Origin: Ursus arctos
Taxonomy: Eukaryota > Chordata > Mammalia > Carnivora > Ursidae
Length of the DNA: 64,000 nucleotides
Reading direction: 5' to 3'
Assembly (NCBI RefSeq): GCF_023065955.2
Contig: NW_026623008.1
Coordinates: forward strand, 20,890,001-20,954,000
Part shown: piece by piece, positions 59,001 to 64,000 of the stretch
Layout of the letters: each line of letters starts with the position of its first letter
Position numbering within the stretch: the first letter of the stretch is position 1
Notes under the pieces: model-generated
Databases searched by the model: none
What the model was told of the DNA's origin: nothing
The model's input: only the letters and a program-made list of their open reading frames with translations
Program-made: the position numbers and the translations under genes

Positions 59001-60289
59001 TGTTGACTTTTACATAAATATTTGTAATAACATGGCGTTGAGAAAGAGCCTATGTAGTATATGGCCCTAGATTTGAATCCTAGTTCTTATTAGGTAATAC
59101 TGGTCAAGGGACTTTTTTGAGCTCTAGTTTTCTTAGGAATAATACAGTCCCTGCAGCGTGGTTATGAAGATCATTATTATGTATAGTGTCTGGAACATGG
59201 AAACCCATGAGTGGTAGTTGCTATTGGTTTTAGTAGGAATCATATTTTACCATGGGTGAATGGGAGCACATGACTCTACTCAAGTAGATTGATGAATCGA
59301 GTAGAGAAGTTCAGGCCTGTGTGCTCCTAAGCACTTAATGTTTTTTGCTTTTAAAAGGCATGTAGATTGAGGGGCACCTGGGTGGCTCAGTCGGTTAAGC
59401 AGCTGACTCTTGATTTTGGCTCAGGTCATGATCTCAGGGTTGTGAGATGGAGCCCTGCCTTGGGCTCCACACAGGGCATGGAGTCTGCCTAAGATTCCTT
59501 CTCCCTCTGCCACTCCCTTACTCCCTCCCTCTCTTAAAAAAAAAAAAAATGTGGATTGGGTCATAGTTTAAAAGATTCTAAAGCTGTTTAGGATAAACTT
59601 ATGAAAGGTTCATGAAGAATGATTTTTACTAAGAAATGAGCATTTAGATTTATTTCAGGGAAAACTTAAGTAGGGGAGTCAGTTTTCAAAATCCATCTCT
59701 AAGTGGATTTTAAACTGTCCCTAGGGGAAGAGGGTAATTTTTTTTTTCTATGGATTAAGAGCTTTCTGTATGTCAGCCCATTAATTCTCACACAGCCCTG
59801 TGAGATATGTCTCCTCACTTTACAAAAAAAGGAAATTTGAGGCCTATGAATATGCCTAAGGCCTTAGGACTAGTACAGGATGCCTTAGTACTGTTGGAGT
59901 TTTTTTACTATACTCTATGTGCTGCTTCCCTTCTTTAGGCTTTTGACGCATGTTTGAATTACTTCCGTTAGGCCCATATTTTGGGGGTTTGACAAGTATT
60001 AGCCTAAGCCAGCTATCATTGGAAAATCTGTTTAAGTCATGGAAGAAATTTTAAAGTTAACCAAAAATAATTTTGTATTAATTGGGATGGTTGAGTGTTT
60101 ACTACTTTGATTTAAAATATAGGAAGTAAAAGTTTTTATTTGTGAGGTATATTCTGTTTAGCACAAATAACAATTTCTGCTGAGTTATAATAAAGTTTTA
60201 ATTCTTAAGCATGTTCAGATAAGTTTTAAACTAACCATTTCAATTTTTTTTTTTAACCTCTGTAGGAACGTCAAGGTCGTGGCAAATAA
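31979..60289 (+). CDS. YTHDF2: YTHDF2, m6A-mRNA reader, complete spliced coding region
   Basis: Five exons join to 580 codons: 31979-32005, 32505-32529, 33111-33190, 36180-37766, 60266-60289. YTHDF2 binds N6-methyladenosine in cytoplasmic mRNA and directs these transcripts to decay by recruiting CCR4-NOT. The N-terminal two thirds is low-complexity, rich in Gln, Pro, Ser, Gly and Asn (poly-Pro and QQ tracts around 36940-37100), the part that drives condensates and deadenylase recruitment. The YTH domain occupies about residues 411-545. The m6A aromatic cage is intact: Trp433 (codon at 37344), Trp487 (37506) and Trp492 (37521), equivalent to human W432, W486 and W491. The start has the family N terminus MSASSLLEQ with a G at +4. 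The protein is one residue longer than the human 579, owing to an extra Gln codon near 36939-36944. No disruption is seen. Confidence 0.97.
32505..32529 (+). CDS. YTHDF2: YTHDF2 exon 2 (25-nt microexon)
   Basis: The exon is flanked by ttctcccgcag and gtgagc. Eight codons plus one base encode RPKGQGNK. It lies within the CpG island. Its size and phase fit exactly between exons 1 and 3. Confidence 0.94.
33111..33190 (+). CDS. YTHDF2: YTHDF2 exon 3
   Basis: The acceptor is ttttcccttcag and the donor gtgagt. It encodes [19 protein letters not shown] to PQARP, ending in phase 0. Confidence 0.95.
33665..33860 (+). repeat. Local duplicated unit, copy A
   Basis: It shares an ordered set of words with copy B at 35190-35365: ctgtagagaccag, tataggatttataaa, taaaatactgtt, aagaatgattgaggttttt. 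Similarity over about 150-180 bp, with a few gaps. Confidence 0.7.
35045..35155 (-). repeat. Carnivore L1 3' fragment
   Basis: The text ttagtttcaggagtgtaata, tagtgattcaacaatttta, gtgttcatcaagataagtg matches a frequent carnivore L1 3' segment, also seen at 42235-42340. Confidence 0.6.
35190..35365 (+). repeat. Local duplicated unit, copy B
   Basis: Partner of copy A: ctatacagaccaa, tatagcatttataaa, ttaaaatactgtt, aagaatgattgaggttttt. Same strand, about 1.5 kb downstream. Confidence 0.7.
36180..37766 (+). CDS. YTHDF2: YTHDF2 exon 4, low-complexity region and entire YTH domain
   Basis: The acceptor is cctttccacag and the donor gtaacc. The 529 codons begin [16 protein letters not shown] and end EEEESVKK. 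Everything needed for m6A recognition is in this single exon. The frame runs on past the donor for 24 codons to a TGA at 37839-37841. Confidence 0.97.
37848..37853 (+). terminator. Possible intronic poly(A) signal in YTHDF2 intron 4
   Basis: AATAAA begins 82 nt past the exon 4 donor and only 7 nt after the in-frame TGA (37839-37841) that ends the read-through frame. A GT-rich stretch (ttagtgtgtagaaatgtg) lies about 75-95 nt downstream. Use is unproven. Confidence 0.35.
38752..38949 (-). repeat. CAN SINE
   Basis: Reverse copy, aagattttatttatttattt to gccacccaggcgtccc, flanked by ctaaatac / gtaaaaatat-type A/T-rich DNA. Confidence 0.88.
40530..40800 (+). repeat. Old L1 3' fragment
   Basis: The text gatggcttcatagtattcta, acactgcagtgaacatccac follows the old L1 3' consensus ('agtattccattgtatgg... 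gctgctatgaacat'). gtgaacatccac is repeated in tandem at about 40758-40780. Confidence 0.55.
41111..41350 (-). repeat. CAN SINE with pyrimidine-rich tail
   Basis: Reverse copy whose tail has become (TTCC/TCCC/TTTC)n at about 41111-41162. The duplication aggactgcataattttctt (19 nt) is identical at about 41095 and 41350. Confidence 0.92.
41478..41524. repeat. Small tandem duplication
   Basis: atggctcaaggtgtatattt occurs twice, 25 bp apart, in intron 4. Confidence 0.85.
41740..42060. repeat. Ancient L2-like repeat fragment
   Basis: aagaagtgatttttgagctg, agccttgaaagatgtataga, gtgtttgggggaaggatg are in the order of the ancient repeat also seen at 10770-12730. Confidence 0.45.
42235..42340 (-). 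repeat. Carnivore L1 3' fragment
   Basis: ccagttaacatacagtgttc, tagtttcaggtgtacaatat, gattcaacaattccataga: the same segment as at 35045 but less diverged. Confidence 0.65.
42593..42745 (+). repeat. Short CAN SINE with long A-rich tail
   Basis: Forward head (ggggtgcctggctggctcag). The tail (42680-42745) is an A/C-rich run of CAAAA-type units. Confidence 0.85.
43221..43420 (+). repeat. CAN SINE
   Basis: Forward full-length copy, gggggtgcctgggtggctca to tctcaaagaaataaaagctta. Confidence 0.88.
43525..43872 (-). repeat. CAN SINE with a second CAN SINE nested inside, same strand
   Basis: The outer reverse copy is split by a young reverse copy at 43639-43830. aagagttggacactt stands directly before and after the inner copy (about 43624 and 43832). 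Confidence 0.9.
44008..44114 (-). repeat. Short CAN SINE
   Basis: Reverse short copy, ttttttgagtaagttctatg to agccaggcacccc, flanked by tccattt on both sides. Confidence 0.82.
44750..44900. repeat. MIR pieces
   Basis: Forward end (agcacagtgcttggcacata) then a reverse-type piece (aggtctcattgcttaataag, tggtggaattggtatttcag). Diverged. Confidence 0.45.
44949..45330 (+). repeat. CAN SINE (+) with reverse CAN SINE in its tail
   Basis: The outer forward copy's tail tcaaataaataaaatctt occurs before (about 45088) and after (about 45299) the inner reverse copy (about 45106-45298), which used it as target. Confidence 0.92.
45651..45868 (+). repeat. CAN SINE
   Basis: Forward full-length copy, gatgcctgggtggctcagtc to a long A tail. 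Confidence 0.88.
46396..46740 (-). repeat. Two adjacent reverse CAN SINEs
   Basis: A copy at 46396-46535 (taagtaggctgtgcactcag to cacccagacactc) and a copy at 46548-46740. Gcgctttgctt and ggctttgcat flank the second. Confidence 0.85.
46845..46970 (-). repeat. MIR SINE
   Basis: Reverse MIR: gagcactttcgttctcttcc, tatttacagataggaaaatg, gaaactcagattagcaac. Confidence 0.65.
47340..47490 (-). repeat. MIR SINE
   Basis: Reverse MIR: gaatactttacatatttttt, attattgtgaggtaggtgc, ttctacagataaagacactg. Confidence 0.68.
48140..48305. repeat. Ancient repeat, family unknown
   Basis: tcagactttttagcagtgaa, ttcccaaacaaaaccttact, cagaaccccatg is text I associate with a common ancient repeat. A C run (ccctccccccc) lies at 48231-48241. 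Confidence 0.3.
49380..49636 (+). repeat. Old L1 3' fragment (probable)
   Basis: aagtatagaaaatgaaaaaa, gtcacccataatttctttac, catgttctatgtagtatttt resemble the 3' ends of old L1 families. Confidence 0.45.
49639..49789 (-). repeat. CAN SINE, internally deleted
   Basis: Reverse copy lacking most of the purine-rich body (gacacgggggtgggggctga). Tttttaatagt and ttttatagt flank it, inside a MIR. Confidence 0.85.
49795..49900 (-). repeat. MIR fragment
   Basis: Reverse MIR: cattttacagttagggaact, ctcaagatcactagctaatg. Confidence 0.6.
49951..50068 (-). repeat. Short CAN SINE
   Basis: Reverse short copy between cacatttacc and cacatttatc. Confidence 0.87.
51225..51407 (-). repeat. CAN SINE
   Basis: Reverse copy between tgtaacttgatat and tgtaacttgatgt. 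Confidence 0.87.
51493..51676 (-). repeat. CAN SINE
   Basis: Reverse copy. Aagtttcacattattta and aagttttgcattattta flank it. Confidence 0.88.
52063..52470 (-). repeat. Two adjacent reverse CAN SINEs
   Basis: Copies at 52063-52271 and 52282-52470. Gctttagttttttt / ggtttagtttttttt / cactttagttaa mark the reused target. A MIR piece ends just before (about 51990-52062). Confidence 0.87.
53431..53838 (-). repeat. Two reverse CAN SINEs with a (GATA)n/(GATT)n spacer
   Basis: Copies at 53431-53612 and about 53675-53838. Between them is gattgattgattg and gatagatagata-type microsatellite (53613-53676). Confidence 0.85.
53839..54185 (+). repeat. Carnivore L1 3' fragment
   Basis: acaacatagtgatttgactg, ataccattgactatattccc, tgctatacattttatcctct, ataggtctgtttctgctttg, cacatacaaatgaaatcata follow the L1 3' UTR-type consensus. 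Confidence 0.65.
55691..56007. repeat. Short CAN SINE (-) then CAN SINE (+)
   Basis: A reverse short copy at 55691-55801. A forward copy at 55834-56007, flanked by aatactccgtgttt and aatactctgttta. Confidence 0.87.
56056..56437 (-). repeat. CAN SINE (-) with young forward CAN SINE inside
   Basis: The inner forward copy (56190-56399) sits between two copies of gtcagacactt inside the outer reverse copy, which ends 'cacccaggtgcccc' at 56437. Confidence 0.92.
56540..57250 (+). repeat. Old L1 (L1M type) 3' region
   Basis: ttattttgaaataatttcaa, acttagagaaatttcaagaa, accacagtacagttatcaac, atcaggaaatttaacattga, tccaggatcttttagttttc follow an old L1 3' consensus. A T run (56881-56902) interrupts it. 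Confidence 0.65.
57563..57681 (+). repeat. Short CAN SINE
   Basis: Forward head (ggggcgcctggctggctcag) with an aaataaataaaactta tail. Confidence 0.88.
58479..58905 (+). repeat. CAN SINE (+) with reverse CAN SINE in its tail
   Basis: The outer forward tail aataaataaaatcttta occurs before (about 58667) and after (about 58885) the inner reverse copy at 58684-58884. Confidence 0.92.
59060..59225 (+). repeat. MIR SINE
   Basis: Forward MIR: tagatttgaatcctagttct, ctggtcaagggactttttt, atagtgtctggaacatgg. Confidence 0.68.
59371..59549 (+). repeat. CAN SINE
   Basis: Forward copy between catgtagattga and atgtggattggg. Confidence 0.88.
59760..59900 (-). repeat. MIR SINE
   Basis: Reverse MIR: attctcacacagccctgtga, cactttacaaaaaaaggaaa. 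Confidence 0.55.
60266..60289 (+). CDS. YTHDF2: YTHDF2 exon 5, coding part
   Basis: After a polypyrimidine tract and cctctgtag come seven codons (ERQGRGK) and TAA at 60287-60289. This is the conserved C terminus of the family. Confidence 0.96.
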   Translation, partial: ERQGRGK

Positions 60290-61115
60290 AAGGCAGTTCT
60301 GCACAGACTGCAGCAACGGTTGCATCTGCGTGTCCTAAGAGGAAAAAAAATGACCTTCAAGAGAATTAGGACTTTTTTCTTAATTTCATTGACTTCAGAG
60401 ACGATTGCAGACTTGCAGTTTAAGTATTGGAATTTCACAAAAGACATAGGACTTAACTGGAAAATGAAAAAAAAAAGAAAAAGAAAAAACTAAACAAAAA
60501 ATCCCTCTAGGTAGTTTAGGTGAAAAATGTCCCTTTTATTTTGGCTTTGGTTGTGATTTCAGAGCATAATGCTTTGTTTTTTTGTCTTTTTACTATGTTT
60601 TTCGGATTTTAAAGTCCGTAAGTGCATACAGTTTTCTCTAATTTTTAAACCCTTTCCTCTCCCCATTTTGACATTTGCACTTGGAGAACACTTGAGTTTC
60701 GAAGATTTTGGGCCTCCACCCCAGAAAGTGGGAATTTGGTTTTTCCCTTCCGAACTGGAAGAACATTTTTATGAAGAATTTTTGTCTTGGAGAATTTAAC
60801 AGTGTTACCCGAGGTTGTGTCTTTAAGGGTGGTTCATTTTCTCTGACCCTTTGTTACTCAAAGTAAAGTACTAGGAGTCCTAAGAAATTTTCTGTTCTTG
60901 TACATTATACTGATTAAGTCAGGATTAATTTGATTTCAAAGCTAATAAGAACAGTGGTAAAAACTTGTTTACAGAAATGCATTTTGGAAGAGAAAAATAT
61001 TGTAAAACGTGTAGTGAATGTTTCTTCAGTTTATTGTTCAGCCAATGAGGAAAGGGCATTGCCTTTCTTTTTACCATTAATCACTTCTCAATAAACGTGA
61101 GATCCTGTTGAGCAT
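60290..61115 (+). other. YTHDF2: YTHDF2 3' UTR
   Basis: About 0.8 kb of repeat-free sequence runs to just beyond the AATAAA. The length is close to the known short human 3' UTR. An A-rich tract lies at 60464-60500 and several TTTT/AU stretches follow. No strong claim is made about miRNA sites. Confidence 0.85.
61090..61095 (+). terminator. YTHDF2: YTHDF2 poly(A) signal AATAAA
   Basis: AATAAA in the context cttctcaataaacgtgag is followed at about 15-30 nt by a GT-containing region (gatcctgttgagc), with repeat-free DNA before and intergenic repeats after. Confidence 0.85.
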
Positions 61116-61334
61116 CACTTCTAGTACCGTTTATTAGTAGGGTGTGAGTCTTCTGTGTTTTATGAAAGATTTGCAGTGTGAGGAGTTGCACGAGGTGAGA
61201 GGGCACTTGGTTTTCGAAAGTTGGCTGAAATGAAATACTTCAGGCTTGCTTTTGTCCAGGGCAGACAACCATGACCTCTGTAAAGAAAAAGGTGGGCCAG
61301 AATTCATAATGCTTCCCAGAGAATGTCAAGCCAC

Positions 61335-61415
61335 TGCTAAATCATTCAGCAAATATTTGATTATGAGTGCTTATTAGGTGCCAGGCCCTGTGCTAACCCT
61401 TCAGAAACCTGGCCA
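61335..61415 (+). repeat. L2 3' fragment
   Basis: tcattcagcaaatatttgat, gcttattaggtgccaggccc, tgtgctaacc match an L2 3' end, downstream of YTHDF2. Confidence 0.6.
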
Positions 61416-61641
61416 GATAGTGCATAATTTTATTTGCAAAGTAGGTAGGGCCCAATATCAAGGATGTAAGTGTTTATTTTGAAATACTGCTTATCTAGAG
61501 AGTATTCCATGTGGGTGCGGGTCTAAGAATAAATTCCAGTGGGGCTTGGTTTTTTGTGAACCATATAACCATAATGGTATTTGATTTACCCTTGTTTATT
61601 TCTCAAGGTTTGGGACTTCTTTGCCTTAAAGATTTAGCCCT

Positions 61642-62155
61642 TGGGGTGCGTGGCCGTCTTAGTAGCATGGGACAATTTTTTTTTTTTTTTTTAAGAGGGT
61701 GGAGGGAGGGGCAGAGAGGGAAAGGGAGAGACTGAGAATCTTAGGCAGGCTCCACACCCAGCGTGGAGCCTGATGTGTGGGGCTCAGTCTCACAACCCTA
61801 AGATTGTGACCTGAACCGAAATCACGAGTCTAATACCAACTGACTGAGCCACCCAGGTGCCCCAAGCATAGGACTCTTGATCTCAAGGTTGTGAGTTTGA
61901 GCCCCATGTTGGGTGTAGAGATTATTTTTTTTTTTAAGATTTTATTTATTTATTTGACAGACAGCCAGCGAGAGAGGGAACACAAGCAGGGGGAGTGGGA
62001 GAGGAAGAAGCAGGCTCCCAGGGGAGCAGGGAGCCCAATGTGGGGCTCGATCCCAGGACCCTGGGATCACGCCCTGGGCTGAAGGCAGCCGCTTAACGAC
62101 TGAGCCACCCAGGTGCCTCCAGAGATTATTTTTAAATAAATAAATAAATAAAAGA
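61642..62155 (+). repeat. One CAN SINE (+) carrying two reverse CAN SINEs
   Basis: The outer forward short copy survives as three pieces: 61642-61672, 61864-61922 and 62122-62155. Insert 1 is 61674-61863 (agcatgggac / agcataggac duplicated); insert 2 is about 61924-62121 (agagatta duplicated). Confidence 0.88.
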
Positions 62156-62424
62156 TTTTTAGTTAAGATGTCCCAATTTGTAGAATTAGTTAAATGTGTG
62201 AAAACTTCTATAAGAAAAGGTTTTGAAAATGAGTTCTATTGATGTTTTGTCCTCAAATGACTTACTCATTTGGCTATTCAACATAGCCCAGGCTACTGAA
62301 TCAAATAATGCTGATTTGTAGGTAATGTTGTAGTTGTTGCTTCGAGCTGAGAACTTTTCTCTGCCTGAGGCACAGTACAATATATCTAGATATTCCTGTT
62401 TGCCAAGCTCATTTTGAAATAATC

Positions 62425-62434
62425 CCCCCCCCCG
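62425..62434. repeat. C homopolymer
   Basis: A run of about ten C in otherwise unremarkable intergenic DNA (62160-62815), where I recognise nothing else. Confidence 0.7.
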
Positions 62435-62817
62435 AATTGAGTCCTTTACACTTTCATCGTTTGAAGATGCTCAGTTTCTGATTTAGAAATGTAACATTCA
62501 CTGTTTTCAGTATTAGTCAAACTTCTGTGACTTGTAGAAACTTTCACCTTCAAAAGGGAAAGCATCCTGAGAAAAGCAAATTCAAAAGCAATTTTTCCTA
62601 GATTTTTCTACCTTGTATTCAAGTTGGATATGAGATTATTCAAGATGCTTTTTTTGCAATTTGAAATGTTAAAGTCAGTGCTTCCCAGTTTTTCTTTTCA
62701 CATCACAGAAAATACTGGTATGGCTTTGGGGGCAAATTGGAAGGAATTTGGAGTCCCTAACAAGGCTGTTCACCTAGCTCTCCCTGAGTGGTGAGGGGAT
62801 CAGGATGTTGGATTTCT

Positions 62818-62860
<43 letters not shown>

Positions 62861-63054
62861 TACTATTTTTTAAATATTTTATTTGACAGAGAAAGGAAGG
62901 GGAGAACAAGCAGGGGTGTGTGCAGACAGATGGAGAGGGAGAAGCAGGCTCCCCGCTGAGCAGGGAGCCTGATGTGGGGCTCAATCCCAGGACCCTGGGA
63001 TCATGACCTGAGCTGAAGGCAAGACACTTAACTGACTGAGCCACCCAGGCGCCC
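62818..63054 (-). repeat. CAN SINE with (ATT)n tail
   Basis: Reverse copy, end 'cacccaggcgcccc', whose tail is about 14 ATT units (62818-62860) and likely length-variable. Confidence 0.9.
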
Positions 63055-63439
63055 CAGGATTTTTGTAGTATAAAAAATTAAGATTATGTTTTAAGAGTTT
63101 GGTCCAAAAGTTGGTTTGGTGAAGATCTCCCAATGTAGCCAAAACTAATTCTCGTATTTGCCAGTGATAGCTTTGCCAGTGGGAATTGTTGGCTTTTGAT
63201 TACTTGCCCTCCATACTTTTGATCTATCATTTGTAAATGTAAGACTTTGGATAACCATGTTTGTGTACTTTTTTCCTTTGTTGAGGGGAAACTGAACAGT
63301 CTCACCACCTATCAGTGTAGATTCAAAGCATTCTAAACCTTTAAGATGATCAAAATGTATAAATCTTAATCTTACTCAGTTTAATCTTAGTCACATTTGA
63401 TTGGCTATTTTCCCCAACATGTTTCTTTCTTTTCTTTTT

Positions 63440-64000
63440 TTTTTTTTTAACATGTTCCATTTTTTTAAAACTTGGAATAATTTTAGACTTTTGTGAAAAT
63501 ACTACAGGGAGTTCTCTCATGCACTGGTTCACTTCGTTTTCCCCAAATGTCAACATTTTACATAACCATGGTTCAATTATCAAAAACACTAAATATTGAT
63601 ACAGTACTATTAACTAATCTATGGATTGTGCCAGTTGTTCAAGGAATCTTTAACTCTGGCTCTGCATCCAATCCAGGATCCCATATTGCATTTAGTTGTC
63701 TTTAGGCCTCTAGCCTGTGAGTTCTTCTGTTGTTACTGTTTATGATTAACACTTCTGGAGAGTATTGGCCAAGTATTTTATAGAATGCTCCTTGGATTGG
63801 ATTTGTCTCATATTTTCTATTAGATTGAGGTTATTTTTTTGGTAAGAATACCACAGGAGTCCCAGGCCCTTCTCACTGCATTGTATCAGGCTACATGATG
63901 TCCATATGTCGTAACTACTGGGGATGTTGACTTTGATCACTTGGTGTTAAGGTAGTGTCTGCCAGATTTCTCCACTGTATAGTTACTCATTTTCCCTTTG
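63440..64000 (+). repeat. Old L1 (L1M type) 3' region, runs off the window
   Basis: aataattttagacttttgtg, taaccatggttcaattatca, gatacagtactattaactaa, gttgtctttaggcctctag, gatgttgactttgatcact belong to the same consensus region as at 56540-57250. It continues past position 64000. Confidence 0.68.

Larger units (their letters stand above)
37767..60265 (+). other. YTHDF2: YTHDF2 intron 4 (22.5 kb)
   Basis: The donor is gtaacc and the acceptor cctctgtag. The intron is filled with CAN SINEs, L1 and MIR pieces listed separately. Tracts at 37870-38750, 38950-40520, 47500-48130, 48310-49370, 50440-51220, 54300-55680 and 57700-58470 hold no element I recognise. No second gene was found on either strand. 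Confidence 0.8.

Overview
The window is from a placental mammal, very probably a caniform carnivoran of the bear/panda/seal kind. The evidence is more than 55 copies of the carnivore tRNA-Lys-derived SINE (CAN SINE/SINEC). One subfamily has the 5' block 'ggcacagcggttaagcg', the internal 'gcgtgatcccggc' and a 'gtcgaataaataaa' tail, which I associate with arctoid carnivores (inference from memory). Nothing is bacterial or viral, and there is no operon, CRISPR array or recognisable replication origin.

Two protein-coding genes lie head to tail on the + strand, in the same order as GMEB1-YTHDF2 on human 1p35.3. Positions 1-17327 hold the 3' part of GMEB1: seven coding exons with consensus splice sites, covering about residues 81 to 573 of the family's 573-residue long form, with the SAND domain, the coiled coil and the glutamate-rich C terminus. 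The first exons lie before position 1. A long, mostly unique stretch follows the stop codon and is probably 3' UTR; its polyadenylation site is uncertain. From about 20 kb to 31.4 kb is intergenic, repeat-rich DNA. It includes an RPS21 processed pseudogene inside a Tigger DNA transposon (28685-29903), L2, L1 and MIR fragments, and an unidentified retrocopy-like block near 24.64-25.1 kb.

A CpG island at about 31.5-32.65 kb is the promoter and first exon of YTHDF2. All five coding exons are present (31979-60289) and encode a complete 580-residue m6A reader with an intact YTH aromatic cage. Exon 4 carries over 90% of the protein. Intron 4 is 22.5 kb and packed with SINEs. The 3' UTR ends at a canonical AATAAA (61090). 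From 61.1 kb to the end is intergenic DNA with SINEs and an old L1 3' end.

I found no undescribed biological system. The observations most worth checking are a possible intronic polyadenylation isoform of YTHDF2 just after exon 4, the four-layer nest at the RPS21 pseudogene, a roughly 180-bp duplicated unit in YTHDF2 intron 3, and the unidentified 24.64-25.1 kb block. Repeat boundaries are read by eye and are approximate by about 5-20 bp. Ancient repeat family names are less certain than those of the SINEs.
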